Assembly (NCBI GenBank): GCA_964571815.1
Contig: CAZNDN010000094.1
Coordinates: forward strand, 1-16,247
Direction: 5' to 3'
Length of the DNA stretch: 16,247 nucleotides
From: CAZNDN01 sp964571815
GTDB lineage: Bacteria > Fibrobacterota > Chitinivibrionia > Chitinivibrionales > WJKA01
The position numbers were made by a program, and so were the translations under genes. The notes beneath the pieces were generated by a model. That model saw only the letters and a list, made by a program, of their open reading frames with translations. It did no database searches and had not been told where the DNA came from. Below are positions 1 to 6,787 of the stretch, piece by piece; the stretch's first letter is position 1, and each line of letters opens with the position of its first letter.

Positions 1-156
1 CAGCTCTTCACCCCCGGCGCCGGGAATGCTCTCCACGCACACCACCCGGCCGTCGGTTTCCAGGAGGGTGCGGAGGAAAGGGTTTTGGGCGGATGCCCGG
101 GCGAGGCAGCAGAGTACCAGGAATAGTCAAAGGAATGAAAGCGTGGGTTTTTGCAT
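1..156 (-). pseudogene. 5' end of a secreted-protein gene with a premature TGA (paralog of the 396-aa gene), cut by the window edge
   Basis: Only the first 52 codons are in the window. The ATG at 156-154 has AAGGAG seven bases upstream. The frame reads MQKPTLSFL, then TGA (129-127), then LFLVLCCLARASAQNPFLRT and stays open to the edge. The N-terminus of the gene at 5568-6758 is MQKPNLSFLQPLLLLCCLAP followed by VHAQNHFLRTLAETDGG, so the two are clear paralogs aligned without gaps, and the TGA replaces a CAA codon. The stop falls inside the signal peptide, so a normal product would be lost unless translation starts later. No in-frame ATG or well-placed GTG/TTG is visible before the hydrophobic segment. 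TGA ends other genes here, so recoding is not expected. It may be a real pseudogene or a sequencing error. The function of the family is not recognised. Confidence 0.72.
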
Positions 157-163
157 AGGGGTA

Positions 164-169
164 CTCCTT
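164..169 (-). promoter_or_regulatory. Ribosome binding site of the interrupted left-edge gene
   Basis: AAGGAG on the minus strand, seven bases before the ATG at 156. The same AAGGAGT, seven-base spacing and ATGCAAAAAC context precede the paralog at 6758. The intact site fixes this ATG as the ancestral start and implies that the stop at codon 10 is recent or an error. Confidence 0.75.
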
Positions 170-179
170 TAGTTGTTGA

Positions 180-2570
180 TTATGGAATTATAAACCGTCG
201 AACAATCGATGTAGCACCAACCGTTACCTCCGCGATATAGATGCCTCGGATATAACCATCGAGCGGAAAAGTCAATCGGTCACTGCCGTGCACGGATGTG
301 TGTGCTACCGTCCTGCCACGGCAGTCCATGATACGTACCCTCACCGTGTGGCATCCCTGCAGGTTGTCCAGCATAAGCCGGTGCTCACCGACACGCAAAT
401 GTGGTACACGTATTCCGGGAGAGCGGGTATCGGACAATGGGGCAGGTGCTGCGGAAGTCTGCATGCAGTTGCCGTCCGGGCACCACCGGTAGATCGCATT
501 CTTTGCCCACTTGTTTTCCTCGACAATGACCAGATATTCGCCGTTGTCCCGTTGACAGGCATGAAGGCTGTGGGACATGTCTTGTGCACCGCTTATGGTT
601 GGCCTGCTCGATACCGGCAAAGGACCACCAATGGTTTCGTCCGGGAGCATATAGCCGACTTTTTCTCCGGTCTTCGCGCTGTATACCGTTACTTCTCCTC
701 TCGATTCCAGGACCGAGGTTCCCGACGGGCCGTACGACACCCAGCAGACAAAAAGGTAATCACCGGCGAAATCAAAACTGCGGGGTGAGAGCTGGTTTTC
801 GAAACTGGACGACGAAGGATTATACTCCCATACCTTTTCCCATTGTGAAGTTGTATTCCCTTTCGACCATTCGTTGTACCGGGCATATACCAGGCCGCAG
901 CCCTTGTTCGACGCGTATTTCAGCGCACTTTTCGGGTGTGTTGGTGAGTAGCCGGAGAGGATCATGATATCACGCTCATTGTCGTAATGTGCCCGCATGA
1001 CATGATTAAGAGGAGCGGGCACATCATATTCATCGCGCGAGGCAACGGTGTAGATCGGGTTCCCGTAGGAATCGAGTCCCTCGCAGGCATACCGGTTCAG
1101 GGCCGACCCGAAAGCATTCCACACCCCGGCCTCATCATCGGCCAACCAGCAGAAGCGCTTAATACCGGAGACCGATTCAAACTCTTCGGATTCGAAGTCC
1201 CCGTTACCGTTTTCGTCGCGCCAGATCCAATCTCCCTGCGGTGCCGAGGGGAAATGCTGCCGGCTTGTTCCAAAGGCAGCGCCCGGTACGGCCAGTTCGT
1301 CTTCGAACCGGTAGACGAGACAATTCGCTGCACGCATCCCGGTCATGAAGAGAAACCGCTTGCCCTGGATCCTGCGAATCCGGACACTGTGACCCAGATT
1401 GGTCAACGGTCGTGTGTCGTTGGGGTATTTCTGCAAATCAATCGTGTGGGATTTCAAACTCCAGTGGGAGCCGTCCGGAGGGCTGTCATAGTCGAATGTA
1501 TAGGTACTATATCTGCTGTAGATATCACCGGTGAGAGGATCATAGTCCGCAACAGAACAGAATTCCCGCCCGTGGAGTTCCCAGGCAAGAGTTGAACCGT
1601 CAGGAGTATACGAACGTATGGTGGGGAAGTCCGCTTCTACGGTAAGAGCAACATACACATTGCCGTCTGAATCAGTGCCGCAGGCTTCCAATCCCCACAG
1701 TTTTTCCCGCGTAACCTCTCCGGCAGTTGCTCCCGATGAAATACCCCCTTCATGCCCGAGGGTGGATTTCAATACCGGATCGTCGGCCGAAATGTCGTAG
1801 AACTTGACCTGTTGATCCGGACCGTTATCCGCGATTATGAGTACGTGGTCATTGCTTTTGTCTATCGAAACATCGGTGGGATACCAATCCTGCTCCGCAA
1901 TGGTTTTCAAATGGTCCCCTTCCCGGGTGTAGTGCCGTACTTCTTCGTTCCTGCAGATTATCCAGAGATGTCCATCGGTATCGATGCTCATCTGCCCGGG
2001 GTCGGGTACGGAAAAGTTATTCACGAGAGATGCTGTTTCGTTATGAACAATATGAACCATGCCTTCGTAGCTGATTGCGAGTATGGTGTCCCCGGCCGCC
2101 AAGCCTTCCGCGAGCCCTCCCAAGCTGTATTCGAATTCGGTACGGGTGTTATCGATATGCCAGCATTTGACAATGCTTTTTCCGCGTCCCGCGACGGCGT
2201 ACACCTTCTCTTCGGCGGGATGAAGAGCAATGACTTTGCTGGAAATGCATTTCTCGCCGTTACAGTCCTTTCCCCCTATAACGCCGAGTAACGTTCCGTT
2301 GAGATTGCCGTTGCCGTTATCCCAGACGGCGCCGTCTTTATAGATACTGCACCGCCGTTTGCCTTCTTCCCCCAAAGCGGTTGTAATAACTTTTCCGTCG
2401 GATGTAACAACCATATCGGTCAGGCTGTGCTGCACCCATTTCCCGTCGGTATACCCTCCCGGAAAAGAGTTTCCCACCCACGAGCAGGAATAGTCTGTGA
2501 GCTGCTGAGCGCTCGACATGGTTGACATCATACAAACAAGGAAGGTGATTCCCCGATGGGTGAGGTTCAT
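180..2570 (-). CDS. Secreted beta-propeller-like protein with EF-hand-like loop and T9SS-type C-terminal tail
   Basis: 796 aa. The ATG at 2570 is preceded by AAGGAG at five bases. Residues 1-21 form a signal peptide (hydrophobic ITFLVCMM, then SSAQ). Residues 30-700 carry repeated D-x-D-G-N-x-[YW]-[VI] strand turns typical of NHL-like propellers (for example SIDTDGHLWII around 195 and TDSDGNVYVAL around 299). Residues 452-463 (DENGNGDFESEE) match a 12-residue EF-hand calcium loop. YRWCPDGNC at 694-702 closes the propeller region. Residues 725-796 resemble a T9SS type A sorting domain (MDCRGRTV, then GYIRGIYIAEV). It is a paralog of the 815-aa gene at the right end: both share VGNSF near the start, IRRI-x-GKR and YRWCP-x-GNC. 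No catalytic motif is recognised. The stop of the upstream gene is 19 nt away, consistent with co-transcription. Confidence 0.85.
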   Translation of the reverse strand: MNLTHRGITFLVCMMSTMSSAQQLTDYSCSWVGNSFPGGYTDGKWVQHSLTDMVVTSDGKVITTALGEEGKRRCSIYKDGAVWDNGNGNLNGTLLGVIGGKDCNGEKCISSKVIALHPAEEKVYAVAGRGKSIVKCWHIDNTRTEFEYSLGGLAEGLAAGDTILAISYEGMVHIVHNETASLVNNFSVPDPGQMSIDTDGHLWIICRNEEVRHYTREGDHLKTIAEQDWYPTDVSIDKSNDHVLIIADNGPDQQVKFYDISADDPVLKSTLGHEGGISSGATAGEVTREKLWGLEACGTDSDGNVYVALTVEADFPTIRSYTPDGSTLAWELHGREFCSVADYDPLTGDIYSRYSTYTFDYDSPPDGSHWSLKSHTIDLQKYPNDTRPLTNLGHSVRIRRIQGKRFLFMTGMRAANCLVYRFEDELAVPGAAFGTSRQHFPSAPQGDWIWRDENGNGDFESEEFESVSGIKRFCWLADDEAGVWNAFGSALNRYACEGLDSYGNPIYTVASRDEYDVPAPLNHVMRAHYDNERDIMILSGYSPTHPKSALKYASNKGCGLVYARYNEWSKGNTTSQWEKVWEYNPSSSSFENQLSPRSFDFAGDYLFVCWVSYGPSGTSVLESRGEVTVYSAKTGEKVGYMLPDETIGGPLPVSSRPTISGAQDMSHSLHACQRDNGEYLVIVEENKWAKNAIYRWCPDGNCMQTSAAPAPLSDTRSPGIRVPHLRVGEHRLMLDNLQGCHTVRVRIMDCRGRTVAHTSVHGSDRLTFPLDGYIRGIYIAEVTVGATSIVRRFIIP

Positions 2571-2575
2571 GCGAT

Positions 2576-2581
2576 CTCCTT
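2576..2581 (-). promoter_or_regulatory. Ribosome binding site of the 796-aa propeller gene
   Basis: AAGGAG on the minus strand, five bases before the ATG at 2570. It sits in the 19-nt gap after the TGA of the preceding gene, supporting translation from a shared transcript. Confidence 0.8.
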
Positions 2582-2589
2582 TGCAGTTG

Positions 2590-5403
2590 TCACTTCAGAA
2601 TAACCCGCTGTATTGCATTGTTCGAACCGGCGTACACCGACACCAGATATACACCCCTTCCAACTGTTTGAAGGGGTACACGGAACCGTTTGTCGGAACC
2701 GGTAATACGTTCGATAGTTCTTCCCCGGCAGTCAATGATACGCGTTTCCACCGATCGGCCGAAGGGATTACGCACGATAAGCATCCCGGCAGCGACCTGC
2801 ACGGTCATACCCGGTCTTTTTCCCATCGTACCAAAACCCGGAGCGCCGTAGGTTGCGGTTTCAACATCCACCCGGAACAGCCGAGCATCACCCTGGTCCC
2901 AGTCGAGGTGCAGGGTGAGCCACTCATCACTCACCGTCATTGCCGGTTTGTCGAGACGGTGCGGATCGGCCGCCACTCCGCAGAGGTCGTATACGGCGCT
3001 CGATGTTTGCACACCGGGAATACTGAGCTTGACTGTGCCCGAGCGCGCAACATCGATATGGTTGCTTTCCATGGGATTTTCCACATACACAAACACGCCG
3101 CGGGTGCTCTCCCACGCGGTTGCGGCAAAGCCGCCGGTAGTCTGGATGGGCCACCCTCCCGGGTATGCGGCACGAACCCTGGTAGCAAAATCCTTCATCA
3201 CGGCGCTGGTGGATTTCTGGTCGTCGCTTTTCGGGTCAAACGGAACACGGACTTTTGTGCCGGCAACTTCGGCAATGCAATACCATCCGTCCCCACCGTC
3301 TTTACGCGGCGCATAGATGCGAGGGGTATCGGCGGGGATGTCTTTTTCAGTGTCGGGATTGGCATAGGTCACGATACCCAGGTGGTCGAACATCGACGAA
3401 AAGTAATTTGCCGGATTCCCGCTACGGTAAAACTCCCTACGGTAAAACTCCCGGTTGTGGGCGCGATCCGCATCGTTGTTACTGTCGTGGATAAGCACAC
3501 CGCCGATGGGCCTGAGGCGGTCGGGTATTTCCATAAGTTGCATGCCCTGAATCATCTCGGTATTCCAGAGCGGATTATCGGATGGGCAATAGCCTTTGAT
3601 ACCGAAACACGAACCGAGTTCATATCCCTGAAGCCGGCCGCCTTCTCTGTAAAACATGGGAAGACGCATGAACATGGTCATGCGCCGGTGCGACGAACCG
3701 TCGTCTATCCAGCGGGAGTAGCGCTGAAAGCGCGAACCGTTATTGTCGAATATTGTCGTACCGGGGATGGCGGAGCCATAGTACTGTGATCCCTGCTCAT
3801 CGATACACTGCCTGAAGTCAAGCGTTGCCATGTAGGTGGTTGGAAACAAGGATGCCCACGCCGCGGCACTCATGCCGAAGCTGCGATACGCGCGGTTGTG
3901 GTCATAGAAGTCATCCTTTGCCTCCAGCCATCCCACGTGCGTGTAGTCTCCGGCAATTTTTATCATGGTCTGGAATGTTTCTACCCAGGGCTTGCGGATT
4001 GTCCGGAAATCGTCTTTGAGTTGCGAGAATCCCGCTTTGTTGATGCTGCCGACGGCATTGAAACCGGTTCCCCGGTACTCGGGGACATCGCCGTAAAGTT
4101 CTCTGTTTGCATCACGCGGAGCCAATTGCCATGCCGTGTGACTTGAGAGGTTGAGGGAATTGTTCATGAATCCCGTAACATAGTCATTGACCGGATTCGC
4201 GGCATAATCTTTGTAGGCGTCACGACGGAATGAATAAAAGGAGTTGCCGTCCGATGCCCACGAATTGTCAATTCCCTTGTGAGAGCAATACCGGTGATAA
4301 AGAGGGATGGCGCCGACTTCCTCCATAAAGGTATTGTGCAAACTTCGTCGCATCCACATCGAACCTTCGGCCCACCCGTCACTTGCGGTGATAATCAAGC
4401 GTCGTGCCGCGTCAATGCCGTCCCTGCGGATTCGGCCCAGAATACGCATCTCACTCAACTTGACAAGTCCGTAGTATTGCCGTTGCCAGAACAGCAGTCC
4501 GTTGGGATAGGCCGTGCCCGGTCGCTTCAGGTCGGAGTAGCACAGGCCGGCATTGTCGAGGTTGTCCATGCTGTTTGACGAAAACGGTCCCCACTGAAAC
4601 TCGCCGTACCAGCGGCCCACACCTTCGCCAAAATACTGCCAGAGATAGTTCCACTCCATTGACGGGTCGGTGTAGTAGTCGTTGCTGGTCGGTTTGTAGT
4701 CCTTGAACTCGCCACCGGCAAGACGGGGCTGGTAGATGTCATTGAGTCCTGCGCAGTCGAGGTAGTGCCATGGGCGGTTTCGAACCGGAAACGCGTGGTC
4801 TTCAAGCGGCTCGCCCGGTTTTAGAAGATTTCCCGAATTAAACGTCATCATGGCATACGGATGTCCGGCGTTGCACCACTCCTGGAAAAGAGCCCGGTTT
4901 CTATACCAGACCGGGTCATCCTTGTGTTTCACGTCGCCGAATGCGCGCGCGAGGATGAAGCCGCGGGAGGCGAGGGGCTGTCCGTCACTGTATGCAGTGA
5001 CGCGATAGACCTCGAGCAGGGGATCGGTGTCGGGCCGGTTTTCTGTTTCTATAGTCCAGGTAGTGTTGTCTCCCTTGGCAACCGGGAGGGATTCACCCGG
5101 AGAACCTGTATGGAAACAAGTAACACTGTCGACCGGAGCGCTCGTTCCGGTGATATGCACGGTAATTCGTTCTCCGGGCCAGAAGATAAGTCCGGAAGTC
5201 TTGTCGAGTTTCTTTTCCGGGTCGCCGTGATAATGGTGGGGGAACGACACCAGAGGCCATTCGTGTACCGGCCCCCACTGTTCCATGGCCGTGCTGTTTT
5301 CGTAGCGGTCGGGATAAAAATAGGTGAATTCGATATTGGCGGCGGTGGCACAGAATGCGCACCCGGCCAGAAGAAGGAGCAGTCGGTTTGGTGTGTGTGT
5401 CAT
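2590..5403 (-). CDS. Large secreted protein, possible glycoside hydrolase of unrecognised family, with T9SS-type tail
   Basis: 937 aa from the ATG at 5403, chosen because AGGAG lies seven bases upstream and a signal peptide follows directly (RLLLLLAGCAFCATA, residues 7-21). The frame is open further upstream, but that stretch is the repeat-rich intergenic region. Residues 22-160 look like a beta-rich N-terminal domain. Residues 160-700 are rich in Trp, Tyr and Asp (WNYLWQYFGEGVGRWYGEFQ at 251-270, SDGWAEGSMWMRR at 341-353), as in carbohydrate-active enzymes, with no signature I can assign. Residues 700-848 resemble the beta-sandwich C-domains of glycosidases (HLDWDQGDARLFRVD). Residues 860-937 are a sorting-type tail (DCRGRTIERI, GRGVYLVSVY, QRVILK). 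An exact REFYR duplication lies at 651-660. The enzyme role is inference from composition and context. Confidence 0.8.
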   Translation of the reverse strand: MTHTPNRLLLLLAGCAFCATAANIEFTYFYPDRYENSTAMEQWGPVHEWPLVSFPHHYHGDPEKKLDKTSGLIFWPGERITVHITGTSAPVDSVTCFHTGSPGESLPVAKGDNTTWTIETENRPDTDPLLEVYRVTAYSDGQPLASRGFILARAFGDVKHKDDPVWYRNRALFQEWCNAGHPYAMMTFNSGNLLKPGEPLEDHAFPVRNRPWHYLDCAGLNDIYQPRLAGGEFKDYKPTSNDYYTDPSMEWNYLWQYFGEGVGRWYGEFQWGPFSSNSMDNLDNAGLCYSDLKRPGTAYPNGLLFWQRQYYGLVKLSEMRILGRIRRDGIDAARRLIITASDGWAEGSMWMRRSLHNTFMEEVGAIPLYHRYCSHKGIDNSWASDGNSFYSFRRDAYKDYAANPVNDYVTGFMNNSLNLSSHTAWQLAPRDANRELYGDVPEYRGTGFNAVGSINKAGFSQLKDDFRTIRKPWVETFQTMIKIAGDYTHVGWLEAKDDFYDHNRAYRSFGMSAAAWASLFPTTYMATLDFRQCIDEQGSQYYGSAIPGTTIFDNNGSRFQRYSRWIDDGSSHRRMTMFMRLPMFYREGGRLQGYELGSCFGIKGYCPSDNPLWNTEMIQGMQLMEIPDRLRPIGGVLIHDSNNDADRAHNREFYRREFYRSGNPANYFSSMFDHLGIVTYANPDTEKDIPADTPRIYAPRKDGGDGWYCIAEVAGTKVRVPFDPKSDDQKSTSAVMKDFATRVRAAYPGGWPIQTTGGFAATAWESTRGVFVYVENPMESNHIDVARSGTVKLSIPGVQTSSAVYDLCGVAADPHRLDKPAMTVSDEWLTLHLDWDQGDARLFRVDVETATYGAPGFGTMGKRPGMTVQVAAGMLIVRNPFGRSVETRIIDCRGRTIERITGSDKRFRVPLQTVGRGVYLVSVYAGSNNAIQRVILK
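3422..3451. repeat. 15-bp perfect tandem duplication inside the 937-aa gene
   Basis: The 15-base unit CTACGGTAAAACTCC occurs twice back to back (3422-3436 and 3437-3451). It is in frame and duplicates five residues, giving REFYRREFYR. A perfect copy without synonymous drift suggests a recent slippage event, or an assembly artefact. Confidence 0.9.
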
Positions 5404-5410
5404 GGTTGTA

Positions 5411-5415
5411 CTCCT
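5411..5415 (-). promoter_or_regulatory. Ribosome binding site that sets the start of the 937-aa gene
   Basis: AGGAG on the minus strand, seven bases before the ATG at 5403. It decides against the longer open frame that runs up to 5571, since that extension encodes no signal peptide at its start and is made of the heptamer repeat element. Confidence 0.75.
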
Positions 5416-5440
5416 GTGTCGAAATGTCAACAGAGCCGCG

Positions 5441-5560
5441 GAGGTCGGAAGTCGGAAGGTCAGCTCGCCGCTCAAAACGCAGAGAAGGCTTGAGCTGCAA
5501 TGGGAAAACAATGAATAATTCTTCCTCCGAACTCTGACATCCGACCTCTGACTTCTGATC
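5441..5560. repeat. Intergenic inverted repeat built of GTCRGAR-like heptamers
   Basis: The left arm contains two tandem GTCGGAA heptamers (5444-5457). The right arm (5521-5560), read on the minus strand, runs GTCAGAG, GTCGGAT, GTCAGAG, TTCGGAG with the same seven-base period. The 13-mers at 5441-5453 (GAGGTCGGAAGTC) and 5536-5548 (reverse complement of GAGGTCGGATGTC) form an inverted repeat with one mismatch around 82 bases. The centre has a smaller inverted pair, GCTCAA/TTGAGC, around a TTCTCTGCGTTTT stretch on the minus strand. It fills most of the 164-nt gap between two secreted-protein genes. No coding gene, promoter or U-tract terminator is seen. It could be a dispersed non-autonomous repeat or a transcript-processing hairpin. 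Confidence 0.65.
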
Positions 5561-5567
5561 CTGCGTT

Positions 5568-6758
5568 TCAATATTCCCCCACCTCATTGACAAATGCATC
5601 TACAACCTTCGCTCCCGCCTCATTCGGCAGCTCAGGCAGACTTTCCATGAACAGTACCGTACCCACGGTCTCCACATTGAAGCCCGATATCCGGCCCGAC
5701 TGAAAATTGGGGGATTCACCCAGTGTGCCGAGCAGATTTGTTTTGGCGGTCGAGGCATCGGCGGCCGATGAAAATCGGCATACCGCCACTTCAAACTGGG
5801 TTGCGCGCCGATGCGGGCTGGTCCAGAAATTGGTTATGCCGAAATCGGGCAGGTACTTGACACGGTACATAATATCAGGCGCAACACCCGCGGCATCCAG
5901 AAAACCATCGTACAGAAACGCATCGCTCAAGAGCCACCCGATGCAGCGGTATCCCTCGATGTCATCCGGTGGCGTAAAGGGCAGGCTTGCGGCATACCTG
6001 CTCTGGGGAAGCGTAAACAGTGGCGGACCGCTTGCCGCCTGGGCGCCGTCGGCAAGCACAACACCGCCCAGCAATCCCTCCTGTGCAAATGCACGTGCCG
6101 CTTCAATCACGCCGGCATCGCCGGACCCCGTAATCCTGCAAATGAGACGAAGCGGAAAATCGGTGGGATAGGTGGGTCCCTTCACGCCCCTGACCGCCAG
6201 TCCCTTTTTTCCCTCGGCAATCACCGAGTCAACCCTGGTTCGTACCATCCATTCCATGAAAAGCGGGCTGCGGTCCACCTCGATATAGCCGATTCGCTCT
6301 TCGGTAGCGGGCCATTCGCCGTATCCCGCGAACATGAATCCTTCAGTGGGCTGATACGGGATACCGATGCGCTCGGGTGCGAGGCGGTAGTCATACTCGC
6401 CAAAGTACCAGCTTCTGTCCATCCACCAGGTGGGAAGCCAATGCCTGCCCTGCAGGACGACATTGTCGCGCAGAGTGCCCACCGCAATCACGTGCGTTTG
6501 CCCCGTAACCGGAAAGGTATCGGCGTCAAACTCAGCCGCGGGGCGCATGTTGTTCCACGACGATTGTGCCGGGAGTGTGCGGATTGCATCGCGAATGATA
6601 TTTGCCGCGGTGAGACTCGCGGGACTGGTGCCGTAGGCAATGGTTATGCCGCCGTCGGTTTCTGCGAGGGTGCGAAGGAAATGGTTTTGGGCGTGGACTG
6701 GCGCAAGGCAGCATAGTAACAGCAAAGGTTGGAGGAATGAGAGGTTGGGTTTTTGCAT
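5568..6758 (-). CDS. Secreted protein of unrecognised family, paralog of the interrupted left-edge gene
   Basis: 396 aa from the ATG at 6758, which has AAGGAG seven bases upstream; a 31-codon upstream extension lacks such a site. Residues 1-23 are a clear signal peptide (FLQPLLLLCCLAPVHAQ). Residues 38-105 (ITIAYG...ASLTAANIIRDAIRTLP...HVIAVGTLRDN) resemble the alpha/beta domain found N-terminal to some glycoside hydrolases and in other 'VIAVGT' proteins, where it packs beside the catalytic or binding domain. That resemblance is weak. Residues 110-170 are rich in Trp, Tyr and Gly. Unlike its neighbours it ends at NEVGEY without a sorting-type tail, so it may stay periplasmic or be secreted differently. 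It lies 29 nt after the FG-GAP/CBM6 gene and 164 nt before the 937-aa gene. The same family starts again at the left edge. Confidence 0.8.
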   Translation of the reverse strand: MQKPNLSFLQPLLLLCCLAPVHAQNHFLRTLAETDGGITIAYGTSPASLTAANIIRDAIRTLPAQSSWNNMRPAAEFDADTFPVTGQTHVIAVGTLRDNVVLQGRHWLPTWWMDRSWYFGEYDYRLAPERIGIPYQPTEGFMFAGYGEWPATEERIGYIEVDRSPLFMEWMVRTRVDSVIAEGKKGLAVRGVKGPTYPTDFPLRLICRITGSGDAGVIEAARAFAQEGLLGGVVLADGAQAASGPPLFTLPQSRYAASLPFTPPDDIEGYRCIGWLLSDAFLYDGFLDAAGVAPDIMYRVKYLPDFGITNFWTSPHRRATQFEVAVCRFSSAADASTAKTNLLGTLGESPNFQSGRISGFNVETVGTVLFMESLPELPNEAGAKVVDAFVNEVGEY

Positions 6759-6765
6759 AAGTTGA

Positions 6766-6771
6766 CTCCTT
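6766..6771 (-). promoter_or_regulatory. Ribosome binding site that sets the start of the 396-aa gene
   Basis: AAGGAG on the minus strand, seven bases before the ATG at 6758, inside the 29-nt gap after the preceding stop. The leader matches that of the left-edge paralog. Confidence 0.8.
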
Positions 6772-6787
6772 GGAAAAATCGAATCCA

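Noticed and set aside
127..129. TGA as selenocysteine or reassigned codon
   Set aside because: TGA is the proper terminator of several genes in the window, no SECIS-like hairpin is evident directly downstream, and the paralog has Gln in a signal peptide at this position.
2518..3789. 423-aa open frame on the plus strand
   Set aside because: It is antisense to the 937-aa gene and the start of the 796-aa gene, with no domain or signal and composition typical of a shadow frame.
5391..5400. (GT)5 tract covering codons 2-4 of the 937-aa gene, a possible phase-variation tract
   Set aside because: Five dinucleotide units is short for slippage control, and the frame is intact.
5461..5500. Stem with GCTCAA/TTGAGC as a possible terminator between the 396-aa and 937-aa genes
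   Set aside because: The stem is short with a large loop and no U-tract follows on the minus strand.
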